Position numbers and translations under genes: made by a program. A stretch of 64,000 bases of DNA, taken from the NCBI RefSeq assembly GCF_019400745.1, contig NZ_WJIB01000003.1, positions 124,001 through 188,000 on the forward strand, read 5' to 3'. The DNA comes from Cohnella sp. CFH 77786 (GTDB taxonomy: Bacteria; Bacillota; Bacilli; Paenibacillales; Paenibacillaceae). This document shows, one piece after another, positions 10,362 through 19,682 of this stretch (within the stretch, counting starts at the first letter, position 1; each line of letters opens with the position of its first letter). A model generated the notes under the pieces. The model saw only the letters and a list, made by a program, of their open reading frames with translations. It was not told the DNA's origin and made no database searches.

Positions 10362-10370
10362 TGTTATAAT
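10362..10370 (+). promoter_or_regulatory. Extended -10 promoter for the two-component operon
   Basis: TGTTATAAT (TG-n-TATAAT) lies 33 bp before the kinase start, with no good -35 at 17 bp. The extended -10 form fits this layout. Confidence 0.55.
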
Positions 10371-10402
10371 CGAAGAAACGGACGGACGGTGGACGGTGTA
10401 CG

Positions 10403-12544
10403 ATGATGATGCGTTTTCTTGCCGCGAACGGGCGCTGGCTGCTGTATCCTCTGACCGCGCTCCTTTCCTTGACATGCATAATCCTCTATTTCCGCAGCGT
10501 GCCCGCCTATTACGAGATCCTTCGGTCAGACTGCGTTTATCAAGCCTGCGCCTTCGCGCCCGCTCCGCCGACGACCCCGGAGGCCTTGCGCGACATCGGC
10601 TTGTCCGCGGATTCCTATGCGTTTCTTTACGTGCTCATGGATGTTGCGCTCACGCTTATTTTCTATGCGGCGGCAGCCCTCACGCTGTGGAAAAGCCGCC
10701 GGGAACCGATGGGCCTTCTCGCCGTCATGATGCTGGTCAGTTTCGGCACCGCGTTTCCCTCGGTCTTGGGAGTGGCCGGGGCTGGATCGTCATTCGTGTT
10801 CGCCGCCGGCTGGAGCACGTTTATTTTATTTTTCCTGTTGTTTCCGAACGGACGGTTCGTTCCGAAATGGACCGCCGCGGCTGCCATTCTGTTTGCCGTA
10901 TTGCAGCTTGCGAGCTTGGCGGATCCGGGCGGACCGGCAGACGTTTGGACGGGACCGGTGTGGGTGAAAGCGGTCGTTTTGCTTCTTCCTTTGTCGGTGA
11001 TGGCGTTCTCGCAGATTTACCGCTACCGGCGTACGGAAAGCGGGGCGGAGAGGCAGCAGACGAAATGGGTCGTTTACGGTTTTACAATGGCTTTGGTTCT
11101 GTTCGCCGCGGCTAACGTCTTTTACGTCCCCGAAGTGACGACGGGCGCGCTGTCCTATTTGTATTTGAACGGTTTCGTCAATCTTTCGGTTTCCTTCGTG
11201 CCGATTACGCTGACGATCGCGCTGCTGCGCCACCGGCTGTGGGATATCGATCCGCTCGTCAACCGCACGATCGTGTACGGGATTCTTACCATATGCATCA
11301 TCGGCATCTACGTCGCCGCCGTCTCGTATCTCGGGGGATTGTTTCAAGCCCGGAACAGCCTGGGCGTATCCTTGGCCGCGACGGCCATCGTCGCCGTATG
11401 CTTCGCCCCGATCAAGGAGCGGCTGCAGAAGCTCGTGAACCGGCTTCTCTACGGCCGGAAACGAGAGCCGTTCGCCGTTCTCGCCGAATTGAGCCGAGGG
11501 TGGGAACAACCGATGCCGGCCGAGGGAGTCCTCTCCGCCATGACCGGAACGATACGCCAAACCTTGAAAGTCCCCTACACGGCCATCTCTTTCACGGTGA
11601 ACGGAGCGGAGTCGATCGCCGCGGAATCCGGGGAGCGTTCGGGGAAGCTTGCCGCGTTTCCGATCATCCATCGGGGGGAACGGCTGGGGGATTTGCTCGT
11701 GGGCTCCCGCGAATCGGACGAATCCTTCTCCAAGGACGACCGGGAGCTGCTCGAGGTGCTGATCAGGCAAGCGGGGCCCCTTCTGCAGGGAGTCAAATTG
11801 ACGGTGGGACTTAAGCTTCTGGCGGAGGATGCCCAATCTTCCCGCGAGAAACTCGTTCTGGCGCGGGAGGAGGAACGAAGGAGGCTCCGGCGCAACCTGC
11901 ACGACGATCTGGCTCCGAGGCTTGCGGCCCTGGCCCTCAACGTGGCGGCGGCGGAGCGTTATCTGGGCAAGGATCCCGACAGAGCCGCGGGTTTGTTGTC
12001 GGAATTGCGGCGGACGATCCGTTCCTCCGTCGAGGAGATCCGAAATCTCGTTCATGGCTTGAGACCGCCCGCTCTGGATGAGCTCGGCCTTGTCGGCGCC
12101 GTTCGCGAAAGGATCCACGAGCTGACGCAGCCGGTGAAGCGGCTGTCGGAGTCAATGACCGATCCGGGACTGCAAGTTCTGCTCGAAACGAATGGAGAAT
12201 TGCCTTCTTTGCCGGCCGCGGTGGAGGTGGCCGCTTACCGGATCGTCACGGAAGCTCTCGTGAACGTCATCCGCCACGCCGGGGCTTCCCGCTGTTGGAT
12301 TCGCATCCGCCTCGATCGCGAATGGCTTCATGTGGTCATCGAGGATGACGGCTCGGGAATGGAGAAGGAACGCGCGCCTGCGGCCAATGGAGGCATCGGC
12401 ACGTTGTCCATGCGGGAACAAACGGCGGAGCTGGGTGGCCGCTGCACGTTCGGAAGAAGCGTGCATGGCGGGTTAAGGGTCCATGCCGCGCTGCCGTGCG
12501 AAGCGAGGGAGGGGAGGAATCGCGATGAGAATCATGCTGGCTGA
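10403..12544 (+). CDS. Sensor histidine kinase, HisKA_3 (NarL/LiaS-type) family
   Basis: A 713-residue protein. The N-terminal half has about eight to nine transmembrane segments. A GAF-like cytosolic linker (~360-470), a short coiled segment and the dimerisation/phospho-acceptor domain follow, with RRNLHDDLAPRLA (His500). The HATPase domain shows EALVNVIRHAG (N-box) and EDDGSGM (G1 box), then GGIGTLSMREQ. The architecture matches kinases that sense membrane or envelope signals and phosphorylate LuxR-type regulators. The partner regulator begins 20 bp before this gene stops, so the two are translationally coupled. ATG codons at 10403, 10406 and 10409 are all possible starts. The signal is unknown. 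Confidence 0.9.
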   Translation: MMMRFLAANGRWLLYPLTALLSLTCIILYFRSVPAYYEILRSDCVYQACAFAPAPPTTPEALRDIGLSADSYAFLYVLMDVALTLIFYAAAALTLWKSRREPMGLLAVMMLVSFGTAFPSVLGVAGAGSSFVFAAGWSTFILFFLLFPNGRFVPKWTAAAAILFAVLQLASLADPGGPADVWTGPVWVKAVVLLLPLSVMAFSQIYRYRRTESGAERQQTKWVVYGFTMALVLFAAANVFYVPEVTTGALSYLYLNGFVNLSVSFVPITLTIALLRHRLWDIDPLVNRTIVYGILTICIIGIYVAAVSYLGGLFQARNSLGVSLAATAIVAVCFAPIKERLQKLVNRLLYGRKREPFAVLAELSRGWEQPMPAEGVLSAMTGTIRQTLKVPYTAISFTVNGAESIAAESGERSGKLAAFPIIHRGERLGDLLVGSRESDESFSKDDRELLEVLIRQAGPLLQGVKLTVGLKLLAEDAQSSREKLVLAREEERRRLRRNLHDDLAPRLAALALNVAAAERYLGKDPDRAAGLLSELRRTIRSSVEEIRNLVHGLRPPALDELGLVGAVRERIHELTQPVKRLSESMTDPGLQVLLETNGELPSLPAAVEVAAYRIVTEALVNVIRHAGASRCWIRIRLDREWLHVVIEDDGSGMEKERAPAANGGIGTLSMREQTAELGGRCTFGRSVHGGLRVHAALPCEAREGRNRDENHAG

Positions 12545-13187
12545 CGACCATACGCTCTTCCGCGCGGGCATCCGCAATTTGCTCGCCGCGGAAGGCGGCA
12601 TTGAGATCGTGGGGGAAGTCGCGACGGGGGAAGAGGCGATTTCGAAAGCGAGAGAACTGCGGCCGGACGTGATCCTGATGGATATCCGAATGCCGGGACG
12701 GAACGGCATAGAAGCGACGAGAGCCATTCTGGAAACCTGTCCGGACATTAAAATCCTCATTCTTACGATGTTCCGGGACGATCAGTCCGTGTTTACGGCG
12801 ATGCGTGCCGGAGCGCGGGGCTATATGCTGAAAGACGCGGACGAGGAAGAGCTGCTGACGGCGATCCGGGTCATCGCGGGTGGAGGAGCCGTGTTCGGCG
12901 CCGATATCGCCGCCCGCATGATGCAATTCTTCTCCGCGGTCAAACCGGCCGAACCGGAGGATCCCGCCTATGCGGAGCTGTCCTCGCGGGAGAAGGAGAT
13001 CTTGGCGTTAATCGCGGAAGGTTGCGGAAACGCGGACATCGGGGCCAAGCTTCACCTCAGCGTCAAGACGGTCGCGAATTACGTCACGAGCATTCTAAGC
13101 AAGCTCCAGGTGCAAGACCGGACGGAGGCCAGGAAGCTGGCGCGGCAATGGAAGTTGGACGGGAAGCCCGCGGATGGGCTCGAGTAG
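12525..13187 (+). CDS. LuxR/NarL-family response regulator
   Basis: A 220-residue protein. The start ATG 12525 follows a strong GGGAGGGGAGG site. The receiver domain (1-120) has the acidic pair in LADDH and the phospho-acceptor Asp53 in ILMDIRMPG; Lys is in YMLKDA. The C-terminal LuxR helix-turn-helix reads LSSREKEILALIAEG...VKTVANYVTSIL. It is coupled to the upstream kinase by a 20-bp overlap and is its likely partner. Targets are unknown; none of the neighbours shows an obvious shared operator. Confidence 0.93.
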   Translation: MRIMLADDHTLFRAGIRNLLAAEGGIEIVGEVATGEEAISKARELRPDVILMDIRMPGRNGIEATRAILETCPDIKILILTMFRDDQSVFTAMRAGARGYMLKDADEEELLTAIRVIAGGGAVFGADIAARMMQFFSAVKPAEPEDPAYAELSSREKEILALIAEGCGNADIGAKLHLSVKTVANYVTSILSKLQVQDRTEARKLARQWKLDGKPADGLE

Positions 13188-13341
13188 GGCAGCCGGCCGA
13201 TCGACAGAACTTTTCCGTATTCGTGCAATGAGAGTCAAATTTTCTTCAAAATGCAGTATAGGCAATCAAGTGCGGATCCTCCGGCTCGTGTACAATGGCG
13301 ATAGAGAATGTGGCCATTACAGACGCTGAGGAGGCGCCCGC

Positions 13342-14469
13342 ATGGAGAAGATTCGCGTAGGCGTGATCGGGCAAGGCAATATGGGCGCGGCTCACGCCGG
13401 ATACTTGAGCAGGGGCGAGGTAGAAGGAGCCGTACTGACGGCCGTTTGCGACGAGAGTCCGGAGCGGCTCCGCCGGGCAATAGGGAAATACGGCGAGGAT
13501 GTCAAAGCCTTCGATGACGCGTCGGCATTCTTGTCGTCCGGTTCGATCGACGGAGTGCTCATTTGCACGCCTCATTACAGCCACCCGAAGTTGGCGATCG
13601 AAGCGTTCCGCAACGGGCTTCACGTCCTGATCGAGAAACCCGCGGGGGTCTATACGCGGCAAGTCCGGGAAATGAACGAGGCCGCGTCGTCGTCGGACCG
13701 GGTGTTCGGCATCATGTACAACCAGCGGACGAATCCGATGTACCGCAAGCTCAGGGACATGATCCGGGCAGGCGAACTCGGGGAGATCCGGCGCCTGAAC
13801 TGGATCATTACCGACTGGTACCGGCCGCAGTGTTACTACGATTCCGGCGGCTGGCGGGCAACGTGGGCCGGCGAAGGCGGCGGCGTGCTGCTCAACCAGT
13901 GCCCCCACCAGCTGGATTTGTGGCAATGGATCAGCGGCATGATGCCGCAGCGGATCCGGGCGTTCTGCGCCTTCGGCCAACACCGCGACATCGAGGTCGA
14001 GAACGAAGTGACGGCTTTCGCCGAATACGCGAACGGGGCGACCGCCGTATTCATCACCTCCACCTGCGAGACGCCGGGCACGAACCGCTTCGAGGTGACG
14101 GGAGACCGCGGCAAAGCCGTGGTCGAAGGCGGCCGCCTGCACGTGTGGAAGCTTGACGTCTCCGAGGGGGAGTTCAACAGAACGACCCGAGAAAGCTTCG
14201 CTCATCCGCCGAGCCGCAAGGTCGAGATCGAGCTGGAGCCCGGGGAAGGGGAGCAGCATGCCGGCATCACCCGCGACTGGGTGCGCGCGATTCGGCACGG
14301 AACGCCGCTGCTGGCTCCCGGTGAAGAAGGAATTCACGGGCTGACCTTGTCCAACGCGATGCTGCTGTCCGCCTGGACGGACGGTTGGGCGGAGCTGCCT
14401 CTGGACGAAGAACGGTTTTATCACCTGCTGCAGCAACGAATCGAAACGTCGCGGGGGGTTCGCTCATGA
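13342..14469 (+). CDS. Gfo/Idh/MocA family oxidoreductase
   Basis: A 375-residue NAD(P)-dependent sugar or polyol dehydrogenase-like protein. The N-terminal Rossmann motif is VGVIGQGNMG, and the family EKP motif is present as HVLIEKPAGV (~residue 95), with Lys as catalytic residue. The C-terminal beta-sheet domain includes GGGVLLNQCPHQLDLW, where His would contribute to the active site. Upstream is GAGGAGG before ATG 13342. The stop overlaps the next start (ATGA), so the gene heads a coupled three-gene operon. The substrate cannot be read from sequence; inositol-, glucose- or uronate-type substrates are typical. Confidence 0.9.
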   Translation: MEKIRVGVIGQGNMGAAHAGYLSRGEVEGAVLTAVCDESPERLRRAIGKYGEDVKAFDDASAFLSSGSIDGVLICTPHYSHPKLAIEAFRNGLHVLIEKPAGVYTRQVREMNEAASSSDRVFGIMYNQRTNPMYRKLRDMIRAGELGEIRRLNWIITDWYRPQCYYDSGGWRATWAGEGGGVLLNQCPHQLDLWQWISGMMPQRIRAFCAFGQHRDIEVENEVTAFAEYANGATAVFITSTCETPGTNRFEVTGDRGKAVVEGGRLHVWKLDVSEGEFNRTTRESFAHPPSRKVEIELEPGEGEQHAGITRDWVRAIRHGTPLLAPGEEGIHGLTLSNAMLLSAWTDGWAELPLDEERFYHLLQQRIETSRGVRS

Positions 14470-15554
14470 GCCGGGGGGACGGCATGAATTACGCGCCGCA
14501 GGGCAAACCGCGTCCCGTCGTGGAGAAGGGGGAGTTCGTCTTCGCGGCGGCATGCCTGGATCACGGGCATATTTACGGCATGTGCAACGGTCTTCTCGAA
14601 GCCGGGGGGACGCTCAAATGGGTGTACGACCCCGATCCGCGCAAGGTGGGCGATTTCCTGCGGGCTTATCCGGATACGCGGCCGGCTTCCTCGCTGGAGC
14701 AGATTCTGGAGGATCCCGAGGTGAAGCTCGTCGCCGCCGCGGCCATTCCGAACGAACGGGGGCCGCTCGGCGTCCGGGTGATGCGGAACGGAAAAGATTA
14801 TTTTACGGATAAAACGCCCTTCACCTCTCTGGCGCAATTGGACGAGGCGAAGGCGGTTTGCGCCCGGACGGGACGCAAGTACATGGTGTACTTCAGCGAA
14901 CGCCTCCATGTGGAAAGCGCCGTCTTCGCGGGCCAGCTGATCAGGGACGGGGCGATCGGCCGCGTCGTGCAGGTGCTGGGGCTCGGGCCGCATCGGCTCA
15001 ACGCTTCGTCCCGGCCGTCCTGGTTTTTCGAGAAGGAGCGGTACGGCGGCATCCTGTGCGATATCGGGAGCCATCAGATCGAACAGTTTCTCTATTATGC
15101 GGATTGCCGGGACGCGAAAGTGCTGCACAGCAAGGCAGGGAACTACCGCAGTCCGGAATATCCGGAGCTCGAGGACTACGGGGATGCGACGCTGCTGGGC
15201 GATAACGGGGCGACGATGTATTTCCGCGTCGATTGGCTGACGCCCGACGGATTGTCGACCTGGGGGGACGGCCGGACGGTCATCCTCGGAACGGAAGGGT
15301 ACGTGGAGCTGAGAAAATACGTCGACATCGCCCGGGATAAGGGGGGCGACCACTTGTACTTGGTCAACGGCGAAGGCGAGCGGCACCTGCATCTTGCCGG
15401 CCAAGTCGGGTTCCCCTTCTTCGGGGAGCTGATCCTGGACGTGCTGAACGGAACCGAGACGGCGATGACGCAGGAGCATGCGTTCAAGGCCGCCGAGCTG
15501 TGCCTTCTGGCGCAAGCCCAGGCGATTCGGATCGATGGAGGCTGGCGGGGATGA
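14466..15554 (+). CDS. Gfo/Idh/MocA family oxidoreductase
   Basis: A 362-residue protein. ATG 14466 overlaps the previous stop as ATGA; a second ATG at 14484 is possible. The usual glycine-rich start is replaced by FAAACLDHGHIYGMCNGL, and the EKP position reads DKTPF, a variant seen in a subgroup of this family. GGILCDIGSHQIEQFLYY carries the C-terminal His. It is the second gene of a coupled operon, so it probably acts on a product or related substrate of its neighbour. The variant motifs suggest distinct cofactor handling, but this is inference. Confidence 0.85.
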   Translation: MSRGDGMNYAPQGKPRPVVEKGEFVFAAACLDHGHIYGMCNGLLEAGGTLKWVYDPDPRKVGDFLRAYPDTRPASSLEQILEDPEVKLVAAAAIPNERGPLGVRVMRNGKDYFTDKTPFTSLAQLDEAKAVCARTGRKYMVYFSERLHVESAVFAGQLIRDGAIGRVVQVLGLGPHRLNASSRPSWFFEKERYGGILCDIGSHQIEQFLYYADCRDAKVLHSKAGNYRSPEYPELEDYGDATLLGDNGATMYFRVDWLTPDGLSTWGDGRTVILGTEGYVELRKYVDIARDKGGDHLYLVNGEGERHLHLAGQVGFPFFGELILDVLNGTETAMTQEHAFKAAELCLLAQAQAIRIDGGWRG

Positions 15555-16423
15555 GCGGGATCAAACTGTCCGTGTTCACGGTGGCAACGCCCGACTTGAG
15601 CCCGGCGCAGCTTGCGGCGGCAGCCGGAAGGGCCGGCCTGCACGGCATCGAATGGCGCTATCAGGACGTGCCGGAGCATTTGAAAGACGCGCCGCCCTCT
15701 TTCTGGGGGAACAACCGATGCTCCATTCCGACGCGCTGGCGGGAGGAGGATCTCGAAGCGTTCCGCGAGGCGGCGGAGACGAACGGCTTGGCGTCGGCGG
15801 CGGTGGTGCCGTATTTGGCGCCGGGCGATGTGGCAGAGGCCGAGCGGGTGCTTCAGGCGGCCCGGTATCTCGGAGCGCCGTTCATCCGGCTCGGCGTTCA
15901 TCGCTATGACCGGACGCGGCGGTTTGGGGAATTGTTCGAAGAGCAGCGCCGTTATTTGCAGGAAGCGGAGGAGCTCTGCCGGGCATACGGAGTCAAGGGT
16001 TTGATCGAAACCCACCACGAGACGATTGCCGCAAGCGCGTCCGCCTCCTATCGGCTCGTAGAGGGCTGCGACCCGGCGCACGTCGGCGTATTGTACGATC
16101 CCGGCAATATGGTCTACGAAGGATACGAGAATTACCGGATGGGCTTGGAGCTTCTTGGGCCTTATCTGGCGCACGTCCATGCGAAGAACGCGGGATGGGA
16201 ACCGAATCCGGAAGCGGCAGGGGCGGCAAGGGAAAACACGATCTCCTGGCGTGCCGGTTGGCGGGGGCTTACCCGCGGGATCGTGGACTGGTCGCAGGTA
16301 ATCGCCGATCTGAAGGCGGTCGGTTATGCGGGTTATATCGGAATCGAAGACTTCAGCGGCGAATTCGGAACGGAAGGACTTCTCGATCATTTCGCGGCGA
16401 CGATGAAGCGGCTGCTCGGCTAA
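15551..16423 (+). CDS. Sugar phosphate isomerase/epimerase (AP endonuclease 2-like TIM barrel)
   Basis: A 290-residue TIM-barrel protein of the xylose isomerase-like / IolE-IolI fold. Metal-ligand-like residues occur in GLIETHHETI, YDPGNMVYEG and HVHAKNAGW, with YIGIEDFSG as the last strand. ATG 15551 overlaps the preceding stop (ATGA), making it the third coupled gene. With two Gfo/Idh/MocA enzymes it forms the familiar oxidise-isomerise-reduce set of inositol, keto-sugar or glycoside catabolism. The exact substrate is unknown. Confidence 0.88.
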   Translation: MSGIKLSVFTVATPDLSPAQLAAAAGRAGLHGIEWRYQDVPEHLKDAPPSFWGNNRCSIPTRWREEDLEAFREAAETNGLASAAVVPYLAPGDVAEAERVLQAARYLGAPFIRLGVHRYDRTRRFGELFEEQRRYLQEAEELCRAYGVKGLIETHHETIAASASASYRLVEGCDPAHVGVLYDPGNMVYEGYENYRMGLELLGPYLAHVHAKNAGWEPNPEAAGAARENTISWRAGWRGLTRGIVDWSQVIADLKAVGYAGYIGIEDFSGEFGTEGLLDHFAATMKRLLG

Positions 16424-16460
16424 TATCGGGCAAGCACGGCAAGGAAAGGGGGCGGGACCC

Positions 16461-17309
16461 ATGTGGGGAAACGGCGGGTCCGAGCATCTGCAGTTCGGCT
16501 ACCGGGTGGATACGCCGATCGAGCCGGAATTCCATTCGCATCCCTGGTACGAGGTTTATTACTTCCACGAAGGGGTCTGCAATTATTTGATCGGCGACCG
16601 GATTTACAGCTTGTCTCCGGGCGATTTGATCCTCATGAACGGGATGACCCTGCATTGCCCCAAAATGGATCCGCGATATCCCTACGTCCGCAGCGTGATC
16701 CATTTCGAGCCGTCGCTGCTGAAGCCGTTTCTGGAGCTGCCCCAAGGCGTGCCGTTCCTGCAGCCGTTCCAGACGCCGACCAACTTCAAGCTCTCGCTGC
16801 AGCCGCGGGAGAAGGAAGAGGTCGAACGGCTGCTCGCCGCCATGGACGAACGCCTGCGCCATGGCGGTACGGCCGCGCAGAGCCGGATGCTGCTCGTGTT
16901 CGCCGATCTGCTGCATTTGATCTACGAGTTGTGCCGGAATCCGATGAGCGAGCGTCCGGAATTGCCTTCGGAGAAGGAGAGCACCGTGCAGCGAGTCGTT
17001 TCCTACATCGAGGAACGGTTTACCGAGGATCTCGATATGGAACGGCTGCAGGCGGATCTGCATGTGAGCAAGTTCTACCTGTCCCGGTTGTTCAAGGAAG
17101 TGACGGGCGTCACGATCTTCGATTTCGTGTTCCAGAGGCGGATCAACGAGGCGAAAATATCGTTTCTCCTCGATCCCGGGCGATCCGTGACGGACGTCTG
17201 TTTTCAAACCGGTTTCAAGCATCTCGCGCATTTCAGCCGGCTGTTCAAGAGGCAAGTCGGGATGACGCCCGAGACATACCGGAAAAGGATCCGGATGCGG
17301 CAAGGCTAA
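16461..17309 (+). CDS. AraC-family transcriptional regulator
   Basis: A 282-residue protein. The N-terminal cupin sensing domain has HSHPWYEVYYFHEG and LSPGDLILMNG. The C-terminal double helix-turn-helix reads LHVSKFYLSRLFKEVTG and TDVCFQTGFKHLAHFSRLFKRQVGMTPETYRK, the AraC signature. It follows the isomerase by 37 bp on the same strand and is the likely local regulator of the oxidoreductase operon, probably an activator that senses a sugar. The start ATG 16461 has GGAAAGGGGG upstream. Confidence 0.9.
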   Translation: MWGNGGSEHLQFGYRVDTPIEPEFHSHPWYEVYYFHEGVCNYLIGDRIYSLSPGDLILMNGMTLHCPKMDPRYPYVRSVIHFEPSLLKPFLELPQGVPFLQPFQTPTNFKLSLQPREKEEVERLLAAMDERLRHGGTAAQSRMLLVFADLLHLIYELCRNPMSERPELPSEKESTVQRVVSYIEERFTEDLDMERLQADLHVSKFYLSRLFKEVTGVTIFDFVFQRRINEAKISFLLDPGRSVTDVCFQTGFKHLAHFSRLFKRQVGMTPETYRKRIRMRQG

Positions 17310-17369
17310 CTTGGCTGATTCCGATCGCGGCGGCGCTGGCCGTGCAGGCATAAGATTCGCCCGGTCGGT

Positions 17370-18605
17370 TCACGGCCGGCTTCGGAGCACGATGACCGCA
17401 TTATGGCCGCCGAACCCGAAGGAGTTGGAGATGCCGATGCTCAAATCCGCGTACCGGGCTTGATTCGGTACGCAATCCAGGTCGAATGCCGGATCCTTGT
17501 CCTCCTGATTGATCGTCGGCGGGATGACCCCTTCCCGCAAGGTCCGGACCAAGGCGACGGCTTCCACCGCGCTGGCGGCGCCGAGCATATGCCCGGTCAT
17601 CGATTTGTTCGCGGTGACCGGAATCCGATAGGCGTCTTCCGCGAACAGTCTTTTGATCGCCATCGTTTCCGAGCGGTCTCCGACCTCGGTGCTGGTGGCG
17701 TGCGCGCTGATCACGTCCACTTCGTCCGGACGGATGCCGGCTTCCCGAAGCGCCGCTTTCATCGCGCGGTAAGCGCCGTCTCCGTCCGAAGGGGTGGCCA
17801 CCATATGGTATGCGTCGGAAGTGGCGCCGTAGCCGATCACCTCGGCGTAGATCCGGGCGTCCCTCCGCTTCGCGTGCGCGAGGGATTCCAGCACGACGAT
17901 GCCGGCGCCCTCCGCGATGACGAACCCGTCCCTCCCGGCATCGAACGGCCTGCTGGCGCGGGACGGTTCGTCGTTGCGGGCGGACAGGGCGGTCGCGTTG
18001 CCGAAGCTCGCCAGCGAGGTTTCCGTCACCGCGGCTTCCGCGCCTCCTGCGATGACGACGTCGGCCAAGCCCGCCCGGATGAGGCGAAACGCTTCGCCGA
18101 TGGACGTGTTGCCGATCGAGCATGCCGTGACCGGCGACAGGGTGGGACCTAGAGCGCCGAATCGGATGCTGATCATCGCCGCCGCCATGTTGGAGATCAT
18201 CATCGGAACGAGCAGCGGACTGATCCGCTCCGGGCCCCGTTCCTGCCGCAGCTTCTCCTGCTCGAGGAGCGTCTGAATCCCCCCGGTGCCGGATCCCACG
18301 TAGACGCCCATCCGTTCTCTGTCCGCTTTTTCCGCATCCAACCCCGCATCCTCCCACGCCTGTTCGGCTGCCGCCAAGGCAAACTGGCAGAACCGGTCCA
18401 TGCGCCGCGCCTCTTTGCGCCCGAAACGAGCTTCGGCGTCGAAATCCCGGACCAATCCCGCGATTTTCGACTTATGCCTGGAAACGTCGAACGTATCGAT
18501 CCGGGTAATTCCCGATTCCCCGCGGACCAAACGATCCCAAAAGCGATCCACCTCGTTGCCCAGCGGAGTTATGACGCCCATCCCGGTAATAACCGCTCTC
18601 TCCAT
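17370..18605 (-). CDS. fabF: Beta-ketoacyl-ACP synthase II
   Basis: A 411-residue condensing enzyme for fatty acid elongation (malonyl-ACP plus acyl-ACP). The catalytic Cys162 lies in VTACSIGNTSIGEA; His302 in ISAHATSTEVGD and His339 in NKSMTGHMLGA complete the triad, with Lys334 nearby. The C-terminus has SFGFGGHNAVIVL. Length and motifs match FabF/KASII. It stands alone here rather than in a fab cluster, divergent from an MmyB-like regulator gene, so it may be a second, specialised copy. The start ATG 18605 follows GGAG. Confidence 0.92.
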   Translation of the reverse strand: MERAVITGMGVITPLGNEVDRFWDRLVRGESGITRIDTFDVSRHKSKIAGLVRDFDAEARFGRKEARRMDRFCQFALAAAEQAWEDAGLDAEKADRERMGVYVGSGTGGIQTLLEQEKLRQERGPERISPLLVPMMISNMAAAMISIRFGALGPTLSPVTACSIGNTSIGEAFRLIRAGLADVVIAGGAEAAVTETSLASFGNATALSARNDEPSRASRPFDAGRDGFVIAEGAGIVVLESLAHAKRRDARIYAEVIGYGATSDAYHMVATPSDGDGAYRAMKAALREAGIRPDEVDVISAHATSTEVGDRSETMAIKRLFAEDAYRIPVTANKSMTGHMLGAASAVEAVALVRTLREGVIPPTINQEDKDPAFDLDCVPNQARYADLSIGISNSFGFGGHNAVIVLRSRP

Positions 18606-18665
18606 TCCCGTGATTCTCCTTCCATTCGGATTTGGTGTGCTTATCGTGCCATAGGGAATATCCTA

Positions 18666-18694
18666 TTACAAGTAAGAGTTTATTATAGTATAAT
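18666..18694 (+). promoter_or_regulatory. Promoter upstream of MmyB-like regulator
   Basis: TTACAA (18666-18671), a 17-bp spacer and TATAAT (18689-18694), in the AT-rich divergent region between fabF and the regulator. Confidence 0.5.
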
Positions 18695-18741
18695 TAGCAC
18701 CACCTTACCGATAAAGAGTGATCAAGCGAGGGAGAGAACCG

Positions 18742-19578
18742 TTGAATCAGCAGACCCGATTGGAGGCATTATCCGCCTTCTTGAAGGCGCAGCGGGCCAA
18801 GCTTCAGCCGGAGACCGCCGGCTTGCCCGCCGGCACGCGAAGAAGAACGCCCGGCCTTCGGAGGGAAGAAGTCGCCCAGCTCGCGGGAGTCAGCACGACT
18901 TGGTACACTTGGCTCGAGCAGGGCCGTGACATCCAGGTTTCGGCGTCCGTGCTGGACAGCGTCGCTGCGGCTCTAAGACTGACGGCCGACGAGCGCAGGT
19001 ACTTGTACGCTTTGGCCATGGACGCCGGCCACGGAACGGCTCCGCTCCGCGAGGACATGCCGGAAATCAGCCCTTCCATGGCCAGAATCCTGCAGGAGCT
19101 TCGTACCTGTCCGACGATCATTTCCGACCGGAGATGCCGAATCGTGGGATGGAACCGGGCGGCATCCCATGTTTTCCTCGATTTCGAGCAAATTCCCGTG
19201 GAAAGCCGGAATATGATTCGCTTGCTGTTCGAAAGGAAAGAGTTTCGGAGACTTGCCGTCAATTGGGAGCATTTCGTGCGGGGATTCCTCGCCATCTTCC
19301 GCGCTTATTACGGACAATACGTGGAAGATGAATGGTATGGAGAGTTTCTGAGAGAGATGAAGGAGGCTTATCCCGATTTCGGCCGGCTGTGGGAACAGAG
19401 CGAAGTGAGCTCCGCCCCTCAGGTTCTGATTGAATTCCGGCATGCGAAGGCCGGCAAGATGCTGTTTCATTTGACCTCGCTGCAGGTGCAGGGAGAAGCC
19501 GATCTGCGGTGCAGCATCTATACGCCGGCCCCCGATTCCAATACGGAGCACAAATTGAAGCAACTGATGGAGCGCTGA
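18742..19578 (+). CDS. Helix-turn-helix regulator, MmyB-like
   Basis: A 278-residue protein. The N-terminal XRE-type helix-turn-helix includes RTPGLRREEVAQLAGVS and TWYTWLEQGRD, highly characteristic of the MmyB group. The C-terminal ~170 residues match the MmyB ligand-binding (PAS-like) domain, with IVGWNRAA and FRAYYGQY. MmyB-type regulators bind small, often lipid-like ligands. Divergence from fabF suggests, but does not prove, control of that gene. TTG 18742 is chosen because GGGAGAG precedes it by 5 nt; GTG 18718 in frame lacks such a site. Confidence 0.85.
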   Translation: MNQQTRLEALSAFLKAQRAKLQPETAGLPAGTRRRTPGLRREEVAQLAGVSTTWYTWLEQGRDIQVSASVLDSVAAALRLTADERRYLYALAMDAGHGTAPLREDMPEISPSMARILQELRTCPTIISDRRCRIVGWNRAASHVFLDFEQIPVESRNMIRLLFERKEFRRLAVNWEHFVRGFLAIFRAYYGQYVEDEWYGEFLREMKEAYPDFGRLWEQSEVSSAPQVLIEFRHAKAGKMLFHLTSLQVQGEADLRCSIYTPAPDSNTEHKLKQLMER

Positions 19579-19656
19579 TTATCGGTGTCTCCAAAGGGTC
19601 ATTATTTGCGCAGGCCCTCAGAATGTTACGATAGGGAAGTGTGAATGCAACAAAAC

Positions 19657-19676
19657 AGGCTGCCGCGGCAGCCTGC
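19657..19676 (-). terminator. Hairpin between convergent genes
   Basis: A 9-bp stem (19657-19665 with 19668-19676) directly between the regulator stop (19578) and the repeat-protein stop (19683). On the minus strand it is followed by TTTTGTTG, as in an intrinsic terminator. Confidence 0.65.
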
Positions 19677-19682
19677 TCTGCT

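Noticed and set aside
13246-14436. 396-codon ORF antisense to the first Gfo/Idh/MocA gene (similar long antisense ORFs occur over other genes)
   Set aside because: It is a shadow frame of a high-GC coding sequence; the plus-strand gene has clear family motifs.
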